From NCBI RefSeq assembly GCF_000702505.1, contig NZ_JNIM01000001.1, positions 1,984,001-2,048,000 of the forward strand: a stretch of 64,000 bases of DNA, given 5' to 3'. Origin of the DNA: Thermogemmatispora carboxidivorans (GTDB lineage Bacteria > Chloroflexota > Ktedonobacteria > Ktedonobacterales > Ktedonobacteraceae). The translations under genes were made by a program, and so were the position numbers. Under the pieces are notes generated by a model. That model saw nothing but the letters and a program-made list of their open reading frames with translations. It did not search any database and had not been told where the DNA came from. Positions within the stretch are counted from its first letter, which is position 1; each line of letters starts with the position of its first letter. Positions 26,408 through 37,100 of the stretch are shown piece after piece.

Positions 26408-29400
26408 ATGATACGCCAGGGCCAGCGACTTGGCAATTACCGTCTGATACGTCTGCTAGGCAGCGGATCATATGGAGCAGTCTACCTGGCTGAGCACCTC
26501 TACTTGAGAACTCAGGTTGCGATCAAGGTTCTCACACAGCTCCTGAAAGAAGAGGATGAGCAGGCTTTTTTGCACGAAGCCCAGATCCTGGCCAGCCTGC
26601 GCCACAAACACATTGTGCCCGTGCATGAGTTTGCCATCGAGCGTGGACAGCCCTATCTGGTCATGGACTATCTGCCGGGGGGGACCCTTCTCGACAGGCA
26701 TGCGCGCGGTGCGCGTCTTCCTCTTGCAACTGTTGTCAGCTATGTCTACCAGCTGGCAAGCGCTCTGCAATATGCCCACGATCATGATATTGTCCATCGA
26801 GACGTCAAGCCGGCCAATATCCTCCTTGGGAGAGAAGGGCTGCTCTTAAGCGATTTCGGGATTGCTCTGCCACTGTTAGGGAAGGATGGTATGTCGGCTG
26901 GGGAGTCTGCTCTGGTTGGCACGCTGCCCTATATGGCCCCTGAGCAGTTCCGCAGTCAGCCAACGTTTGCCAGCGATCAGTATGCCCTGGCAGTCATCGC
27001 CTATGAGCTATTGTGTGGCGTGCGGCCTTTCCAGGGCCGAGGTGCTGAGCTGATCGGCCAGCACCTCAGTCAAGAGCCGCCATCACTACGCGAGCACGAT
27101 CCCTCACTGCCAGAGTCAGTCGACCGCGTGATTCTCCGTGCCCTGGCCAAGAAAGTGGAGGAGCGCTATCCGGCCATCATCCTTTTCGCTCGCGCCCTGG
27201 GCAGGGCTGCCGAGCAGGCACTGTCGGATTCGGATGTCGAGCGCAGCCTGACCTTGGACCTAGAAACGCTACTGCCAGTTGTGCCGCCTGGACCTGGGGA
27301 CGGTGAGCGCAACTGGCGCGTGATTCTCGCGATTGGGGATGAGCAGTCTCCGGCCAGTCAGCACTTGCAGCAAGCGCTGCAGGAGCGTGGTCTGACCGTG
27401 ATCATGGCCCGCAGCTGTGAGCAAGCGGGAGAGCTAGCACTCCGGCAGGCGATGCGGGCGGCTCAGCTCTTGCTGGTAGCGCTTACTACTCAGGATCAGA
27501 CTCTGCCTGTTTCTGAGCAGCTCTTGCAAATGGCCCACCTCTATCGGCGTCCAGTACGCTATCTCCTCGTCGGCACGCCGCCCCCCACTGGGAGCACCTG
27601 GCAGCTAATCGAGGCTGTGCCTCCAGCCCTCCTGAGCGATGGAAGTGGTCTCCGCTATCGGCAGGCCCTGGATGAGCTGATCGGCCAGATCAAGGATGAA
27701 CAGGGGGGAAGACAGAGCCAGAAAAAAGAGATACTGACTTCTGGAAGAATAGCGACACGCAATCCTTACAAAGGGCTGCGGGCCTTTACTCAAGATGATC
27801 AAGGTGATTTCTTTGGACGTGAACGGCTCGTGCAGGAGCTGTTATCGCGGCTCTTTGCTCTGCTGGGCAGGGAGCCATCTCACTCCTCGGCTGCGCGTCT
27901 GCTGGCGCTCATTGGGGGTGTTGGAGTTGGCAAATCGAGCCTCCTCATGGCTGGCCTGCTTCCCCGGCTGCAAGCGGGGGCGCTGCCAGGCAGTCAAAAC
28001 TGGCGTTATCTGGCCGTTTTCAGGCCGGCCTATCGGCCATTAGAGGCGCTCGCTGAAGTACTGGCCGCCGGTGGAAGCCAGCAAGAGAAGGATGCGATCC
28101 ACACCACCCTGGTCCAGGGAGATAGTACTGCCCTGCATCGTCTGGCCCTGACCCTGGCTCCTGATCATCCCTATGTTGTCCTGGTGATTGATCAGTTTGA
28201 AGAATTATTCTCTCCCGAAGTCACCGAAGCTGAGCGGCGGCGCTTCATTGAGCTGATCGCCACAGCGGTCTCTGTCCCTTACGGCAAGCTGATCCTCCTC
28301 CTCACTCTGCGGGCCGATTGTTATGATCGTCCTCTGGCCTATCCTGCCCTGGCGCAGCTCTTGCAGGGGCCAGCCCATTGCCCGATAGGCCCCATGACTC
28401 TCGATGAGCTGCGGGCCGTCATCGAGCAGCCGGCTCTTCTGCCCGACGTCCAGCTCGTCTTCGATGAAGATCTGGTGGCCGATTTGCTGCTGGATATTCG
28501 CGACCAGCCTGGTGCTTTGCCCCTGCTTGAATTCACCCTTGATCAGCTCTTTGAGCAGCGGCGTGGAAACCGTCTCACGCGGCGGGCCTATGAGGCCATT
28601 GGAGGGGTACGCGGAGCCCTGGCACGTCATGCCGAGGCCACCTACGCTGGACTCCCCACTGATCGTCATCGCTTCCTGGCGTGCCAGCTCTTCCTGCGCT
28701 TAATTCAGCCAGGGCGCGAGGGCCTGGCGCCCCTGCGTCGCCAGGCTCGTCAGAGTGAATTTGCTCTGACAGACGAGCAACAGACTCGTCTAATGCAAGA
28801 GACGTGTCAAGCCTTTGTGGCGGCGCGCTTGCTGACGGTTGAGCGTCGCGCGGGAGAAGTGACGCTAGAGGTCAGCCATGAGGCCCTGCTACAGGAATGG
28901 CCGCGACTGGTGGACTGGGTGCGGCAGGCTGGCGAAGATCTTCCTCTCCAGCAGCGGGTCAGTGCTGATGTGCAGGAATGGTGGCGGCGTGGCAAGCCGC
29001 GGGACCGTCTCTACCGGGGCTCGCAGCTCAAGGAGGCCCTGCGCTGGCAGGAACGCACGCCTGTCAGTGCCCAAGAGGCGGCTTTTCTACGGGCCAGTCA
29101 GCGGGCGCGTACGCTGGCGCGGGTCAGATTGGTGCTGGTTATCTTCCTCATTCTGGCTCTCCTCATTCCGGCTGGCTGGCTACTCTATCAACAGGTAGCT
29201 CCATTGCAAGTCACCTCGCTCCAAGATGACGGGCCGGGTTCGCTGCGCCAGGTCATTGCCGAGGCGAAGCCTGGCCAGACCATCAGCGTGCAGCCTGGAC
29301 TGAGCGGCGTTCTCTCTCTCACGCACAATCTTGATATTGGCAAGAACCTCACCATTCGTGGCCCGGGAGCTGCCAGGCTCACCATTAGCGGCCAGCCTGG

Positions 29401-30940
29401 CCTTGAAGCCAGCTATGCCATCCGCATTCTGGCTCGGACAAGCGTCACCTTCAGCGACTTCAGCTTCAGCGAGAGACAGCCCAGTCCAGGGGATTTCTTT
29501 CTCAATCAGGGGAAGCTAACCTTACAGCGCTGCCGCATTGCGCAGATTGCCATCCCGCCGCTCAATGGCAGCGGCGGCTCAGAGCAGGCTGGAGGCAGTG
29601 CCATTGACAATAGCCGGCAAGGGGAACTGACGTTGCAGCAGAGCGTCATTACGCATATCCAGAACAGAGGGCAGGCTGCCCATGCTGCCGCCATTCTCAA
29701 CGATGGGGGCAAGACAATCGTGAGCGCCAGCCAAATCACGGATAATAGCGTCAATGACACTGGTCGTGGTGGGAACGATGCCGCCGGAGGGGTCATCGTG
29801 AGCCTCAAAGGTACACTGACCATGACTGATAGCATTGTCTCTGGTAACCAAGTCGACAGCCTGGAGCATGCCTATGGCGGTGGGATCTTTGCCCTCGATA
29901 GCACCGTTCAGCTTACGAACACGCGACTGGTCAACAACAGCATCGTTGCGGCCCAGCAGGGGGCGGGTGCAGGGCTCCAGGCCTCGGGAAGCCAGGTGAC
30001 CCTGAAGAATACCCTGGTCGCAGGAAACAGCGTAAAAGCTCACTTTGCGATTGGGGGTGGTCTCGTCTTGTCAGGGGGAGCGAGTGGAAAGCTAACCCTT
30101 ATAGGGAGCACCGTGACCGGCAACCGCGTCAGCACTCAGGATGACCTGGCTGTGGGGGGCGGGGTGCTTGCCGAAGGGGAACTGGTGATCAACAACAGTA
30201 CCATCAGTCGGAACGTAGCTGTCTCAACGACCTCCTCCGGATCTGCCAGCGGCGGTGGCATCGCCATTATGGGCAACCTGGTTATGACGGCCAGCACCGT
30301 GGCGAATAACCTGGCTCAGTCTCTTGCCGACGATGCTGAGGGAGGAGGGATCTTAGCTCTGCCCCCAACTTCTGGGGTAGGACTGCAAGAGACGAAGCTC
30401 TCGCTGGTCAATTCCACCCTTTCCGAGAATAGTGCGCAGGGAAAACGGGGGAGCCTTGGGGGTGGCTTGCTCGTCGACGGGAGCAGTGCCCGTCTCGACT
30501 TCTGCACGATCTATGACAACCATGCCTCTGCCGGCGGCGGCCTGACTGTCGTCACAGAGAGCGGACACAGTACGCAGGTGACCCTCTTGAACTCGCTGGT
30601 GGCCGCTAATACAGCTGATCAAGATCCCGACCTGGTGGGCCAGGTGACGAGCGGGGGCTATAACCTCATTCAGCGGACCGCGGGAGCCACCTTCCTCGAT
30701 CCCTTTAAACGCCACCATCTTGATCTTGTGGGCACAGGCTCAACACCGCTCGCCATTGATTCACAGTTGCGCGCTAACGGAGGGCCTACACAGACCCATG
30801 CCTTGCTGATCGGTAGCCCTGCTATCAACCGCATTCCTGCCGCCGACTGCGACGTGAAGACCGATCAGCGCGGCCTCCCACGGCCCCAGCAGGGTGCTTG
30901 CGATATTGGCGCCTACGAATATAGTCCAGCGACCCAGTGA
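26408..30940 (+). CDS. Ser/Thr kinase - TIR-like - STAND ATPase - TM - beta-helix giant protein
   Basis: A 1510-residue signalling protein. Residues 1-275 are a PknB-type Ser/Thr kinase: glycine loop GSGSYGAV, Lys40 in VAIKVL, HRD at 130-132 in HRDVKPANIL, SDFGIA and MAPEQF. Residues about 300-400 form a TIR-like alpha/beta domain (WRVILAIGDEQS, AQLLLVALTTQ, a Glu at 370 in VSEQLLQMA where TIR NADases have the catalytic Glu, RPVRYLLVG). Residues 451-890 are an nSTAND ATPase: NPYKGLRAFTQDD, FFGRE, Walker A GGVGVGKSS with Lys509, VLVIDQFEELF, then a winged-helix part with HEALLQEWPRL. A TM segment spans about 907-929. The rest is a right-handed beta-helix ending in a choice-of-anchor-Q tail (TDQRGLPRPQQGACDIGAYEY). 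GGAGGAG precedes the ATG. The kinase and STAND parts should be cytoplasmic and the helix outside. A membrane stress or phage sensor is an inference. Confidence 0.88.
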   Translation: MIRQGQRLGNYRLIRLLGSGSYGAVYLAEHLYLRTQVAIKVLTQLLKEEDEQAFLHEAQILASLRHKHIVPVHEFAIERGQPYLVMDYLPGGTLLDRHARGARLPLATVVSYVYQLASALQYAHDHDIVHRDVKPANILLGREGLLLSDFGIALPLLGKDGMSAGESALVGTLPYMAPEQFRSQPTFASDQYALAVIAYELLCGVRPFQGRGAELIGQHLSQEPPSLREHDPSLPESVDRVILRALAKKVEERYPAIILFARALGRAAEQALSDSDVERSLTLDLETLLPVVPPGPGDGERNWRVILAIGDEQSPASQHLQQALQERGLTVIMARSCEQAGELALRQAMRAAQLLLVALTTQDQTLPVSEQLLQMAHLYRRPVRYLLVGTPPPTGSTWQLIEAVPPALLSDGSGLRYRQALDELIGQIKDEQGGRQSQKKEILTSGRIATRNPYKGLRAFTQDDQGDFFGRERLVQELLSRLFALLGREPSHSSAARLLALIGGVGVGKSSLLMAGLLPRLQAGALPGSQNWRYLAVFRPAYRPLEALAEVLAAGGSQQEKDAIHTTLVQGDSTALHRLALTLAPDHPYVVLVIDQFEELFSPEVTEAERRRFIELIATAVSVPYGKLILLLTLRADCYDRPLAYPALAQLLQGPAHCPIGPMTLDELRAVIEQPALLPDVQLVFDEDLVADLLLDIRDQPGALPLLEFTLDQLFEQRRGNRLTRRAYEAIGGVRGALARHAEATYAGLPTDRHRFLACQLFLRLIQPGREGLAPLRRQARQSEFALTDEQQTRLMQETCQAFVAARLLTVERRAGEVTLEVSHEALLQEWPRLVDWVRQAGEDLPLQQRVSADVQEWWRRGKPRDRLYRGSQLKEALRWQERTPVSAQEAAFLRASQRARTLARVRLVLVIFLILALLIPAGWLLYQQVAPLQVTSLQDDGPGSLRQVIAEAKPGQTISVQPGLSGVLSLTHNLDIGKNLTIRGPGAARLTISGQPGLEASYAIRILARTSVTFSDFSFSERQPSPGDFFLNQGKLTLQRCRIAQIAIPPLNGSGGSEQAGGSAIDNSRQGELTLQQSVITHIQNRGQAAHAAAILNDGGKTIVSASQITDNSVNDTGRGGNDAAGGVIVSLKGTLTMTDSIVSGNQVDSLEHAYGGGIFALDSTVQLTNTRLVNNSIVAAQQGAGAGLQASGSQVTLKNTLVAGNSVKAHFAIGGGLVLSGGASGKLTLIGSTVTGNRVSTQDDLAVGGGVLAEGELVINNSTISRNVAVSTTSSGSASGGGIAIMGNLVMTASTVANNLAQSLADDAEGGGILALPPTSGVGLQETKLSLVNSTLSENSAQGKRGSLGGGLLVDGSSARLDFCTIYDNHASAGGGLTVVTESGHSTQVTLLNSLVAANTADQDPDLVGQVTSGGYNLIQRTAGATFLDPFKRHHLDLVGTGSTPLAIDSQLRANGGPTQTHALLIGSPAINRIPAADCDVKTDQRGLPRPQQGACDIGAYEYSPATQ

Positions 30941-31241
30941 GAAAGGCGCGTCGCTCCCCGGTTCTCCGCCGGGCTCCCTTTCCTGCGCTGCCCTGCTTAC
31001 CTCTCCGGGATCGTCATCAGCCTTAACTACACCTGCCCGGCTTCCCCTGCACCTTGCATCCGCTCTCTGCCCTCCCACTCTGCAACTGCAGGAATCGCTG
31101 TCCTGCTGACCTTGATCATTTAGTTTGAATGTAGTATAGTTGGTAAGTGAGATAATTTGAATATCAAATTAAAGGCCGGTCGCTTTCGCGTGCTGGCGCG
31201 TGAAGAGCGTTGGCACAGCGGCCAGGTCAAGGAGGGAGGGT
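30941..31241. other. Intergenic region with candidate promoter
   Basis: 301 bases between the kinase-STAND stop and the cytidylate-kinase-like start. The right half is AT-rich and contains the promoter listed at 31112-31140. No gene seen. Confidence 0.5.
31112..31140 (+). promoter_or_regulatory. Candidate sigma-70 promoter
   Basis: TTGATC and TATAGT separated by exactly 17 bases, in an AT-rich tract about 100 bases before the start at 31242. One of the better promoter matches in the window. Confidence 0.5.
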
Positions 31242-32015
31242 ATGAGCGGAGAGTCTGGTAGCATTGACCAGATGAGAGCCGTGACCATCTCACGTGAATA
31301 TGGAAGTGGCGGAGGGGAGATTGCCAGAAGGCTGGCTGAGCGGTTGGGGTGGCATCTGGTGGATCACGAAGTAGTGGTACAGGTGGCACGTGAGTTGGGG
31401 GTTAGTGAGGAGGAGGCGGCAGCGCGGGATGAGCGCGTCGAGGGTCTTCTCTCGCGCATCCTGACCAGCATGCAGGGAATTGCGCCGGCGGTTTATCCGG
31501 CCATCTATGATGAGAGCACGCCGGTGGCCCTCTTTACCAACCCTGAGGAATATCGCGAAGCCGTCAATCGCGTCATCAAGGGGGCCTTTGCCGTCGGACA
31601 CGTCGTCATTGTCGGGCGTGGGGCTCAGGTAGTACTGGGAGAGCGGCGGGATGTCCTGCATGTGCGCATTGTCGCCTCGCTGGAGAGGCGTGTGCCCTAC
31701 GTGATGCGCCGTGAGGGCCTGGATGAGCATGCGGCCCGCTCGCGTATCCAGAGCAAGGACCATGATCGTGAGCGCTATCTGCAGACCGAATATCGGCGGC
31801 ATCCTGCCGATGCGCATCTCTATGACCTGGTGGTCAATACGGATGTGCTTGATCTAGAGAGTGTCGTCGAGCTGATCGTGCTGGCCCTGGAGCGCAAAGC
31901 GCGTCGTCTGAGTGTGCCGGAGCAGGAACTCGGTCCAGGCGCGGGCCTGGCTCCTTATAGTGGACGTCCCGGCGATCTGCGTCCTCCTTACGAGCGAGCC
32001 TCAGGCAAAGGCTAG
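31242..32015 (+). CDS. Cytidylate kinase-like family protein
   Basis: A 257-residue protein of the cytidylate-kinase-like family (P-loop kinase fold, PF13189 type). The P-loop region reads TISREYGSGGGEIARRLAERLGW, where the usual GKS/T is replaced by GGE, as is normal for this family and unlike true CMP kinase. Later parts are LVDHEVVVQVARELGVSEEE, VVIVGRGAQVVLGERRDVLHVRIVA (second nucleotide-fold strand), RRVPYVMRREGL and DHDRERYLQTEYRR (lid-like Arg cluster). The start at 31242 follows AAGGAGGGAGGG; 31200 is an unlikely earlier ATG. The family's true substrate is not established. An MFS gene follows after 208 bases, separated by hairpins. Confidence 0.85.
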   Translation: MSGESGSIDQMRAVTISREYGSGGGEIARRLAERLGWHLVDHEVVVQVARELGVSEEEAAARDERVEGLLSRILTSMQGIAPAVYPAIYDESTPVALFTNPEEYREAVNRVIKGAFAVGHVVIVGRGAQVVLGERRDVLHVRIVASLERRVPYVMRREGLDEHAARSRIQSKDHDRERYLQTEYRRHPADAHLYDLVVNTDVLDLESVVELIVLALERKARRLSVPEQELGPGAGLAPYSGRPGDLRPPYERASGKG

Positions 32016-32065
32016 GAGTGCTCTGCCAGGCAGCGAGGGCAACGTGACAGCGGCGCAGGGTGGCG

Positions 32066-32113
32066 CGCGCCAGCCCGGTGACAGGGCCAGCAAGAGCGGG
32101 CCGGGCTGGCGCG
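32066..32113 (+). terminator. Strong 13-bp stem-loop downstream of cytidylate-kinase-like gene
   Basis: Arms CGCGCCAGCCCGG (32066-32078) and CCGGGCTGGCGCG (32101-32113) are perfectly complementary around a 22-base loop. It lies 50 bases after the stop. No T-run follows directly; a second short stem with TTTTT lies at about 32135-32160. Confidence 0.55.
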
Positions 32114-32134
32114 TTCAACATCCGTGGCTGGAGG

Positions 32135-32161
32135 CTATCCCCGACGCTGGCAGCCTTTTTC
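32135..32161 (+). terminator. Short stem with T-run
   Basis: AGGCT and AGCCT arms are followed by TTTTTCTC, a weak intrinsic terminator shape. It backs up the larger hairpin just before it. Confidence 0.4.
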
Positions 32162-32178
32162 TCTAGTCATTGTATTCA

Positions 32179-32205
32179 TAAAGTGAAATGTATTGTATGA
32201 AGAGT
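32179..32205. promoter_or_regulatory. Inverted repeat TTCATA-N15-TATGAA before MFS gene
   Basis: Six-base arms lie about 20 bases upstream of the MFS GTG start, overlapping the likely promoter and leader. MFS drug exporters are often controlled by a local TetR or MarR repressor, but none is encoded here. Approximate coordinates. Confidence 0.3.
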
Positions 32206-32223
32206 AAATAGAGCAGGAAGAAG

Positions 32224-34020
32224 GTGAGCGAGAGCGGTATGGCACGGAGTGAGACGCTACAGCGACAGGGACAGGTGAGCGGGGAGCAACCCCAGCTTAG
32301 TCCCCATTACAAGTGGATTGCGCTATCGAACACCACGCTAGGCATGTTGATGGCCACCATCAACTCCAGCATCTTGCTGATTGCTCTCCCGGCGATTTTC
32401 ACCGGCATCGGCATCAATCCGCTAGCGCCTGGGGAGACCAACTATTTCCTCTGGTTGCTGCTAGGCTACATGGTTGTCACGGCCACGCTTCTGGTGACCC
32501 TTGGGCGCATCTCTGACATGTTCGGGCGTGTTCGCATGTACAACCTGGGGTTTGCCATCTTCACCCTGGGGAGCATTCTCCTCTTCTTGACGCCAGGCAA
32601 AGGCAACACAGCGGCCCTGGAGCTGATCATCTTCCGTCTCATCCAGGGTGTGGGCGGTGGTTTTCTCTTTGCCAATAGCACGGCCATTCTGACTGATGCC
32701 TTTCCACCGCATCAGCGGGGCATGGCGATGGGTATCAACCAGATTGCCTCGATCCTCGGCTCCATCATAGGTCTGATTCTGGGCGGTATTCTAGCGACCA
32801 TCGACTGGCGGGTCGTCTTCCTGGTCAGTGTGCCCTTTGGACTCTTTGGAACCGTTTGGGCCTACTGGATGCTGCGCGAGACAGCGACCCTTCGCGGCCA
32901 TCAGAAGATTGACTGGCTGGGCAACATTACCTTTGCCCTGGGCCTTACCATCTTACTGATTGGCATCACCTACGGCCTTGAACCATATGGCAACCAGCCG
33001 ATGGGGTGGACCAATCCCCTGGTCATGCTGGCGATTGTGCTTGGGATCATCCTGCTGGTGGCCTTCGTCTTCGTCGAGCTGCGTGTCAGCGATCCCATGT
33101 TTCGCCTGGACCTCTTCAAGATCCGCATGTTCACTGCGGGCAACCTGAGTAGCCTGCTCGCCAGCATTGCGCGTGGCGGCCTGCAATTCATGCTGATCAT
33201 CTGGCTGCAGGGCATCTGGCTACCTCTTCACGGCTACAGCTTTGAGGAGACGCCCCTGTGGGCTGGCATCTACATGTTGCCCCTCATGATCGGCTTCATC
33301 GCCTTCGGGCCACTAAGCGGCTGGTTATCCGACCGCTTTGGGGCGCGTCTCTTCTCGACCCTGGGCATGGTTATCCAGGCGCTGGGCTTCCTGTTCCTGA
33401 CGTTCCTGCCAGCCAACTTCAACTACCTCTGGTTTGCGCTCATTCTGCTACTCATGGGGATTGGGCAGGGAATGTTTGCAGCCCCCAATACGACGGCCAT
33501 TATGAACAGTGTGCCGGCGGACAGGCGTGGCGTCGCTTCCGGCATGCGATCGACCTTCCAGAACTCAGCCACGGTCATGAGCATCGGCATCTTCTTTAGC
33601 GTGGTGACCATTGGTCTGGCCACCGCTCTCCCGCCAGCGCTCTCCTCGGGTCTGGCGGCTGCAGGGGTCCCCACGGCTGTGGCAGATAAGATTGCTCATC
33701 TGCCGCCTACCTCGGCCCTCTTCGCCGCTTTCCTGGGCTACAATCCGATGGCCACCTTGCTGCCGGCGGCAGTGCTGCAGCATATTGCGCCGGCGCAGCG
33801 TGCCCACTTGCTCGGTAAAATGTTCTTCCCCAACCTCATCGCCTCGCCGTTCATGGTTGGCCTGCGGGCGGTCTTCTATCTCTCGCTAGTTCTCTGCCTG
33901 CTGGCTGCCGTGGCCTCGCTGCTACGTGGCCGGCGTTATATTCATGAAGTTGAGGCCGGTGCACTGGTCGGCGAGACCCAGCCAGTCGCTCCTTCCGGCG
34001 GATTGGGAACCGACAGGTAG
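32224..34020 (+). CDS. MFS transporter, DHA2 family (14 TM drug:H+ antiporter)
   Basis: A 598-residue major facilitator of the EmrB/QacA (DHA2) type, expected to export drugs or metabolites in exchange for protons. Seen: first TM with the motif-D1-like [17 protein letters not shown], motif [34 protein letters not shown] for the TM4 region, the antiporter motif-C-like [28 protein letters not shown], a second motif A-like [16 protein letters not shown], and about 14 hydrophobic segments. The GTG at 32224, with AGGA five bases upstream, is the best start. A strong shared terminator separates it from the convergent ABC operon. The substrate is not predictable. Confidence 0.9.
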   Translation: MSESGMARSETLQRQGQVSGEQPQLSPHYKWIALSNTTLGMLMATINSSILLIALPAIFTGIGINPLAPGETNYFLWLLLGYMVVTATLLVTLGRISDMFGRVRMYNLGFAIFTLGSILLFLTPGKGNTAALELIIFRLIQGVGGGFLFANSTAILTDAFPPHQRGMAMGINQIASILGSIIGLILGGILATIDWRVVFLVSVPFGLFGTVWAYWMLRETATLRGHQKIDWLGNITFALGLTILLIGITYGLEPYGNQPMGWTNPLVMLAIVLGIILLVAFVFVELRVSDPMFRLDLFKIRMFTAGNLSSLLASIARGGLQFMLIIWLQGIWLPLHGYSFEETPLWAGIYMLPLMIGFIAFGPLSGWLSDRFGARLFSTLGMVIQALGFLFLTFLPANFNYLWFALILLLMGIGQGMFAAPNTTAIMNSVPADRRGVASGMRSTFQNSATVMSIGIFFSVVTIGLATALPPALSSGLAAAGVPTAVADKIAHLPPTSALFAAFLGYNPMATLLPAAVLQHIAPAQRAHLLGKMFFPNLIASPFMVGLRAVFYLSLVLCLLAAVASLLRGRRYIHEVEAGALVGETQPVAPSGGLGTDR

Positions 34021-34042
34021 GGAGACCACGATCAACAGCGGC

Positions 34043-34088
34043 AGCGAGCGCGAGACGATCGGCATCGTCCGCGCTCGCTTTTCGTTTT
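34043..34088. terminator. Bidirectional terminator between MFS and ABC operon
   Basis: AGCGAGCGCG ... GACGAT-CGGC-ATCGTC ... CGCGCTCGCT gives a stem of about 16 pairs with one unpaired A. It is followed on the plus strand by TTTTCGTTTT. It terminates the MFS gene and, by symmetry of the stem, may also serve the convergent ABC operon. Confidence 0.75.
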
Positions 34089-34134
34089 GACGACAGCTGG
34101 CGGGCTTCTTATCCGCCTATTGCTTTGCTGGCCA

Positions 34135-37100
34135 CTAATCCTCGTTCAGGCGCAACGTACGAGCGACGGTCAGGCGCGTCACCAGGTTCACCAGCAAGAT
34201 CAGCGCCAGTACGCAGATGAGCGCCAAAGCTGCCAGAAGGGCGAGCAGGGCCGGTGGAAAAATGAGCTGAACCGTAGGAACGCGCTGCGAAACATAGAGG
34301 GCGGTACTCCCGGCACTGCTACCGGAGCTACCACTCGGAGCGCCAGTAAAGAGCAGCGCTGGCACCACCAGCCAGGCAAGTACGAGGCCGAAGAGCGTTC
34401 CCAAGACGATGGCTATCACATAGATCAGCCCTTGCTCCCAGGCCAGCGTCGCTGCCAGCTGGCGGCTACTGCTCCCCAGAGCGCGGAGCACGGCGAACTG
34501 AAGCAGACGGCTACGAGCGCTTTGCCACGATGCCAGCAGATTTCCTACGAGAGCCAGCACGAGCGCTGCCGTTACCCCGAGCGTCAACAGGCCAAGGAGA
34601 TCAAGATAGAGCGGTTCGTAGCGAAGCTCTTCTAACAACGTGCGTCGATCGTACACTTGCGTCAGCTCTAGATCGCTGTTGGCCAGCAGCAGGCGAAGAT
34701 GCTGCAGATCAGAGGCTTTCTCGGAAGTGCGCAGCCAGACATAATTGAGCGGGAGCAAATCGCTGCCAGCGGCCAGGGCTGGCCCCTCAAAGATATCGGC
34801 GTAGGTCTGGTAGTCGACCAGGACGCCGCCGGCGGGAATGCCGTTGGCGACGTTGCCCTGGGGGCTGGAGAGCACGGTAGGAATCGCCTGCACCTGCGCA
34901 ACCACCAGAAAAGAGGTCGCGATGGGCGGCGAACCCGGCGTCGCCGTGACTGTGAGCACCAGGGTTGAGCCGGTGGAGAGATGCAACGACTGGGCAGCGG
35001 CTTCATCGATGATGGCTGGTACCAGGTGATGGGCCTCGCCCCAGCTACGGCGTGCCTGCAAGAGCCTGATCAGCGTGGGGAGCGCGGGGTCGGAGCCTTG
35101 TCGCGGCCAGAGTGCAGCCTGGGCGAAAGTGGCGCTATCAATGGCACGCAGGCCAATGGGGAGCTGCAGAGAGCCGCCAGCGCTGGCGGTTGTAGCAAAA
35201 CCAAGAGAGGAGGCCGCTACCCCGGGCAAGTGCCGATAGGTGGCGGTCAAATCGGCCAGATCATCGAGCCGACCGGGGAAAGCCAGAGGACCGCTGAAGT
35301 CGGCCCCCACCGTGTAAGTTGAGACATCGATGGCTCGCTGTGTCTGCGAGCTAAGAAAAACGAGGCTGAAGATGGCAAAGGCTGTGGCCAGGGCCAGCAA
35401 GAGGGTCATGCGTACCGGCTGACGCGGCGAGCGTGCCAGTTGGGCCACCGCCAGGAGTGGTGCGGCCCCGCGTCGCTTGGCGGCCACCTTGCTGGCCAGG
35501 GCCAACAACTGTGGTAAAAGACGTAAAAATACCAGAATGGCAGCCAGGAGCAGACAGACTCCACCGAGCAGTGAAAGTGGGGAGAGCAAGAGCAGGCGCA
35601 AGCGGGCATCGAGCACATTGCTGTTCACAAAATAGAGCGAGAGGCCGTAGCCTGCCAGCATCAGGAGTAGAAAGACGATGTCCAGGTGAAAGCGGCGCCA
35701 GAGCGGACGATGAGTTGAGCGTGCCATTTCGCGGCGCAGACTGACGATATTCGTGCGGAGAGGGCGCCAAAGTGCTGTGAGCAAAGCCCCCAGGGCGGCA
35801 AGGGCGGTCAGCCCGGCGGGCCAGCCGAGAGATGACAGGAGCGTCGGCCAATCCTGGGCTACCAGGCTCAGCACGCTCGGACCACCTGCAGGCAATAGAC
35901 ATGCGGCCAGCAACTGCACCAGCAGCCCGGCGCCGCCGAGGCCCACGAGCAGTGCGAACAGGCTCAACAGCAGACCCTGCCAGGCAAAAAGAGCGAAGAC
36001 CTGGCTGCGACTCAGGCCACGGCTGCGCAGCACGGCAATGGCCTCGCTCTGGCGGTCGACCAGCAAGTCGGCGATCATGCTCACAAAGAAGAGCAGCAGC
36101 GCCACGATGAGCATCAGGACAGCAGTGATAGGAATGTTTACCAATCCAATGCGATCCTGATATTCCTGGAGTGTATTGGAAGGAAGGAGAACGGTTGTTC
36201 CCATTACAAACGGTTCCTGCGTCAGGGCGTCCGGGCTATCCGAGGCGCTGCGATTGGCCACATCGAGCTGCAGGCTATGCGCGCCGGCGGTGATGGCCGG
36301 GAGCTGATCTATTGTGATCTGAGCTGGCTGCAGCTCATAGAGCCAGCTCAGCACGGGCTGAGTTGTAAGCGTAGCGGGATTCTGCTCATGTTGCAGTTGC
36401 TGATAGAAACTATCGAGCACTGTAAGCAGCGTCGTGGTATCGGCCAGGGCCGTATAGTCGGCCCCCTCGCCGTTGAGGCCCACACCCTGGTGGTCAGCGC
36501 TGAGGAAAGTCTCCTGATGCCAGAAAGGATCTTCGTCCAGGCTGGCCCCGTGATACTGGTTCGCGAAGATACCCGTGACGTGGAGCGTCAGCGTGCGGAC
36601 GCGGCGCAAGTTGAAAGGGTCCACGCCAGTCGTCAGTCCTGGGAGATTATAGACCAGCTGAATAGCCAGTGTTTCACCGACGTGAGCCTGCCAGCGCTGG
36701 GCCTCCTGCTGGCTGAGGGCAATCGCCAGGCTGGCCCCAGTGGTTGTCACCTGACGCCGTGCCTGGTCCGGTGTCAGTGCTGGGGGCAGGTTGCCGGAGA
36801 CGAGGGTCAGATGCTGAGCGGCCTGGCTGATAGGCTGCGTAAAAAGGGCCAGATCATCGACCGCAGGATGCAGACGCTGGCCGTCGCGCGCGATCACCTT
36901 CTGCCAGGGAACATCGAGCGAGAGATGTAACGGTCCGACATAGGGACCAAGATATTGACGGACATCCTGGTCAATGGAGCTGGTGATAGGAGTAAGCACA
37001 GCGGCATTGACCTGCTGTGTAGTTGCCTGCACGAGCACCGCCCGATTTTGTGGGCTGGCCAGCAGGACCGCCCGCAGGCCCGCCGTCATGGCCAGCGTTG

